Below, in pieces: positions 4,735 to 5,640 of a DNA stretch of 5,640 nt (positions are counted from its first letter, which is position 1; each line of letters starts with the position of its first letter). The position numbers and the translations under genes were made by a program. The stretch is from Trebonia sp. (lineage in GTDB: Bacteria; Actinomycetota; Actinomycetes; Streptosporangiales; Streptosporangiaceae): contig JASHXJ010000176.1 in assembly GCA_030043595.1 (NCBI GenBank), positions 1 to 5,640 of the forward strand, read 5' to 3'. The notes under the pieces are model-generated. The model saw only the letters and a list, made by a program, of their open reading frames with translations, was not told the origin of the DNA and ran no database searches.

Positions 4735-5640
4735 GTGCCAGTGATCGCCGTCGTCGGGGAGGCGCTCATCGACCTGGTCGTGGACGACGACGGCGGGGTC
4801 ACCGCCCGTCCTGGCGGCGGGCCGTTCAACACCGCCCGGACACTGGCGCGGCTCGGCGCCCCGACCACCTTCCTTGGCCGCCTGTCGGCTGACGCCTTCG
4901 GCCGGATGCTGCGGGCCAGCCTGGTCCGGGACGGGGTCGAGCTAGCGGTGGACGCGCCGGCGCAGGCGCCCACGACGCTGGCGGTCGCCGACGTAAGCCC
5001 AGCCGGGACCGCGAGCTATGAGTTCTACCTCGAGGGCACCGCCGCCGCCGACCTGCCTTACCCGGTCCTCACGGACGCGGTCCCCGAGGGAGTGACCGCC
5101 TTGCACGTGGGCAGCCTGGCGCTGGTGATGGAGCCGATCGCCTGCGGCATCGAAGGACTGATGCACGACCTGCCGCCGGACGCCCTGGTGATGGTCGACC
5201 CCAACTGCCGTCCGAGCGCGATCGCTGACCGTGACTTCTACCTGGACCGCTTCGAGCGCATGATGCACCGGGCGGACGCGGTCAAGGTGAGCGTGGAGGA
5301 TCTCGGCTACCTCTGCCCTGGGGTTCCGGCCGAGGTCGCCGCCACCACCCTGCTCGGCGAGAAGCTCGCGCTCGTGCTCGTCACCGACGGCCCGCGCCCG
5401 GCGCGCGCGTTCCTGCCCAGTGGAGAGGTCAGCGTGGAGGTTCCGCCGGTGCAGGTTGTCGACACCATCGGCGCGGGTGACGCCTTCGGCGGCGCGTTCC
5501 TGGCGTGGTGGGCGGCCCACGAGCTCGGCAGGGACGACCTGCGGGCGGTCGGCCCGGTCCGCGACGCGCTGCGGGCCGCGGCCGACGTCGAGTACCCGGT
5601 GCTCGCCGCGGCCCTCCCGGACGAGCTGACCGCCTTCCAC
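4735..5640 (+). CDS. PfkB-family sugar kinase (fructokinase-like), cut by the right edge
   Basis: The visible 302 residues cover nearly the whole length of a fructokinase or ribokinase-type enzyme, which phosphorylates a sugar with ATP in the cytoplasm. After the opening strand IAVVGEALIDLV (4-15) come the first PfkB signature RPGGGPFNTARTLARLGA (25-42), FLGRLSADAFGR (47-57), the strand VMVDPNCRPS (152-161), KVSVEDLGYL (184-193), VLVTDGP (214-220) and the second signature VVDTIGAGDAFGGAFLAWW (241-259), where Asp249 is the expected catalytic base. The early EALIDLV and GGGPFN form is typical of fructokinase-type members, but substrate cannot be settled from sequence. GTG at 4735 is chosen because AGG (4725-4727) lies 7 bases before it; the in-frame GTG at 4741, giving MIAVVGEALIDL, is the family-like alternative. 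No stop is reached before 5640. The last 25 residues look less conserved than in relatives. Confidence 0.9.
   Translation, partial: MPVIAVVGEALIDLVVDDDGGVTARPGGGPFNTARTLARLGAPTTFLGRLSADAFGRMLRASLVRDGVELAVDAPAQAPTTLAVADVSPAGTASYEFYLEGTAAADLPYPVLTDAVPEGVTALHVGSLALVMEPIACGIEGLMHDLPPDALVMVDPNCRPSAIADRDFYLDRFERMMHRADAVKVSVEDLGYLCPGVPAEVAATTLLGEKLALVLVTDGPRPARAFLPSGEVSVEVPPVQVVDTIGAGDAFGGAFLAWWAAHELGRDDLRAVGPVRDALRAAADVEYPVLAAALPDELTAFH

Noticed and set aside
4593..4892. Small plus-strand frame starting TTG 4593
   Set aside because: Arg/Gly-rich translation that overlaps the kinase out of frame, with no ribosome site before the TTG.
4942..5640. Long open frame on the minus strand (232 codons)
   Set aside because: It is opposite the PfkB kinase, whose two signatures and codon pattern are clear. 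The minus-strand translation is rich in Arg, His, Val and Gln without motifs, typical of antisense shadow frames in GC-rich genes.

Overview
The window is high-GC DNA with strong G/C bias at third codon positions, GTG starts, a BTAD-type (SARP-like) regulator, an F420-dependent (Ddn-type) oxidoreductase and a helix-turn-helix protein of the kind fused to STAND/WD40 modules. Together these point to a filamentous or related actinobacterium. I cannot name the genus. Both ends are cut inside genes.

Left part (1-1740). On the minus strand, leaving the window at base 1, there is an N-terminal helix-turn-helix domain (GTG at 414). Its coding signal fades before the edge. In a different frame a second minus-strand gene starts at about 50 or 38 and looks like the first residues of an acyl-CoA synthetase. 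Divergent from these, on the plus strand, is a gene (601-1740) for a secreted protein made almost wholly of seven repeats, read here as a seven-bladed beta-propeller. The 186-base divergent gap holds an 11-bp tandem repeat that resembles a SARP/AfsR-type box, a GC-rich hairpin and an 8-bp inverted repeat.

Middle (1727-2689). A single-module SARP-like regulator (winged helix plus BTAD) lies on the minus strand, tail-to-tail with the propeller gene and overlapping it by 14 bases. A perfect 19-bp inverted repeat just past the propeller stop lies inside the last codons of the regulator.

Right part (2848-5640). Three plus-strand genes follow: a complete tyrosyl-tRNA synthetase with an altered HIGH motif (QVGN); 3 bases after it, an F420-dependent nitroreductase-like protein; and, after a 150-base gap, a PfkB-family sugar kinase (fructokinase-like) that runs off the right edge.

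The most plausible functional unit is regulatory: a SARP-type activator, a candidate SARP box 1.3 kb away, and a divergent pair (HTH protein and secreted propeller) around that box. This link is inference. The synthetase/oxidoreductase pair is probably one transcript; the kinase may be separate. I see no CRISPR array, tRNA, rRNA or insertion sequence.
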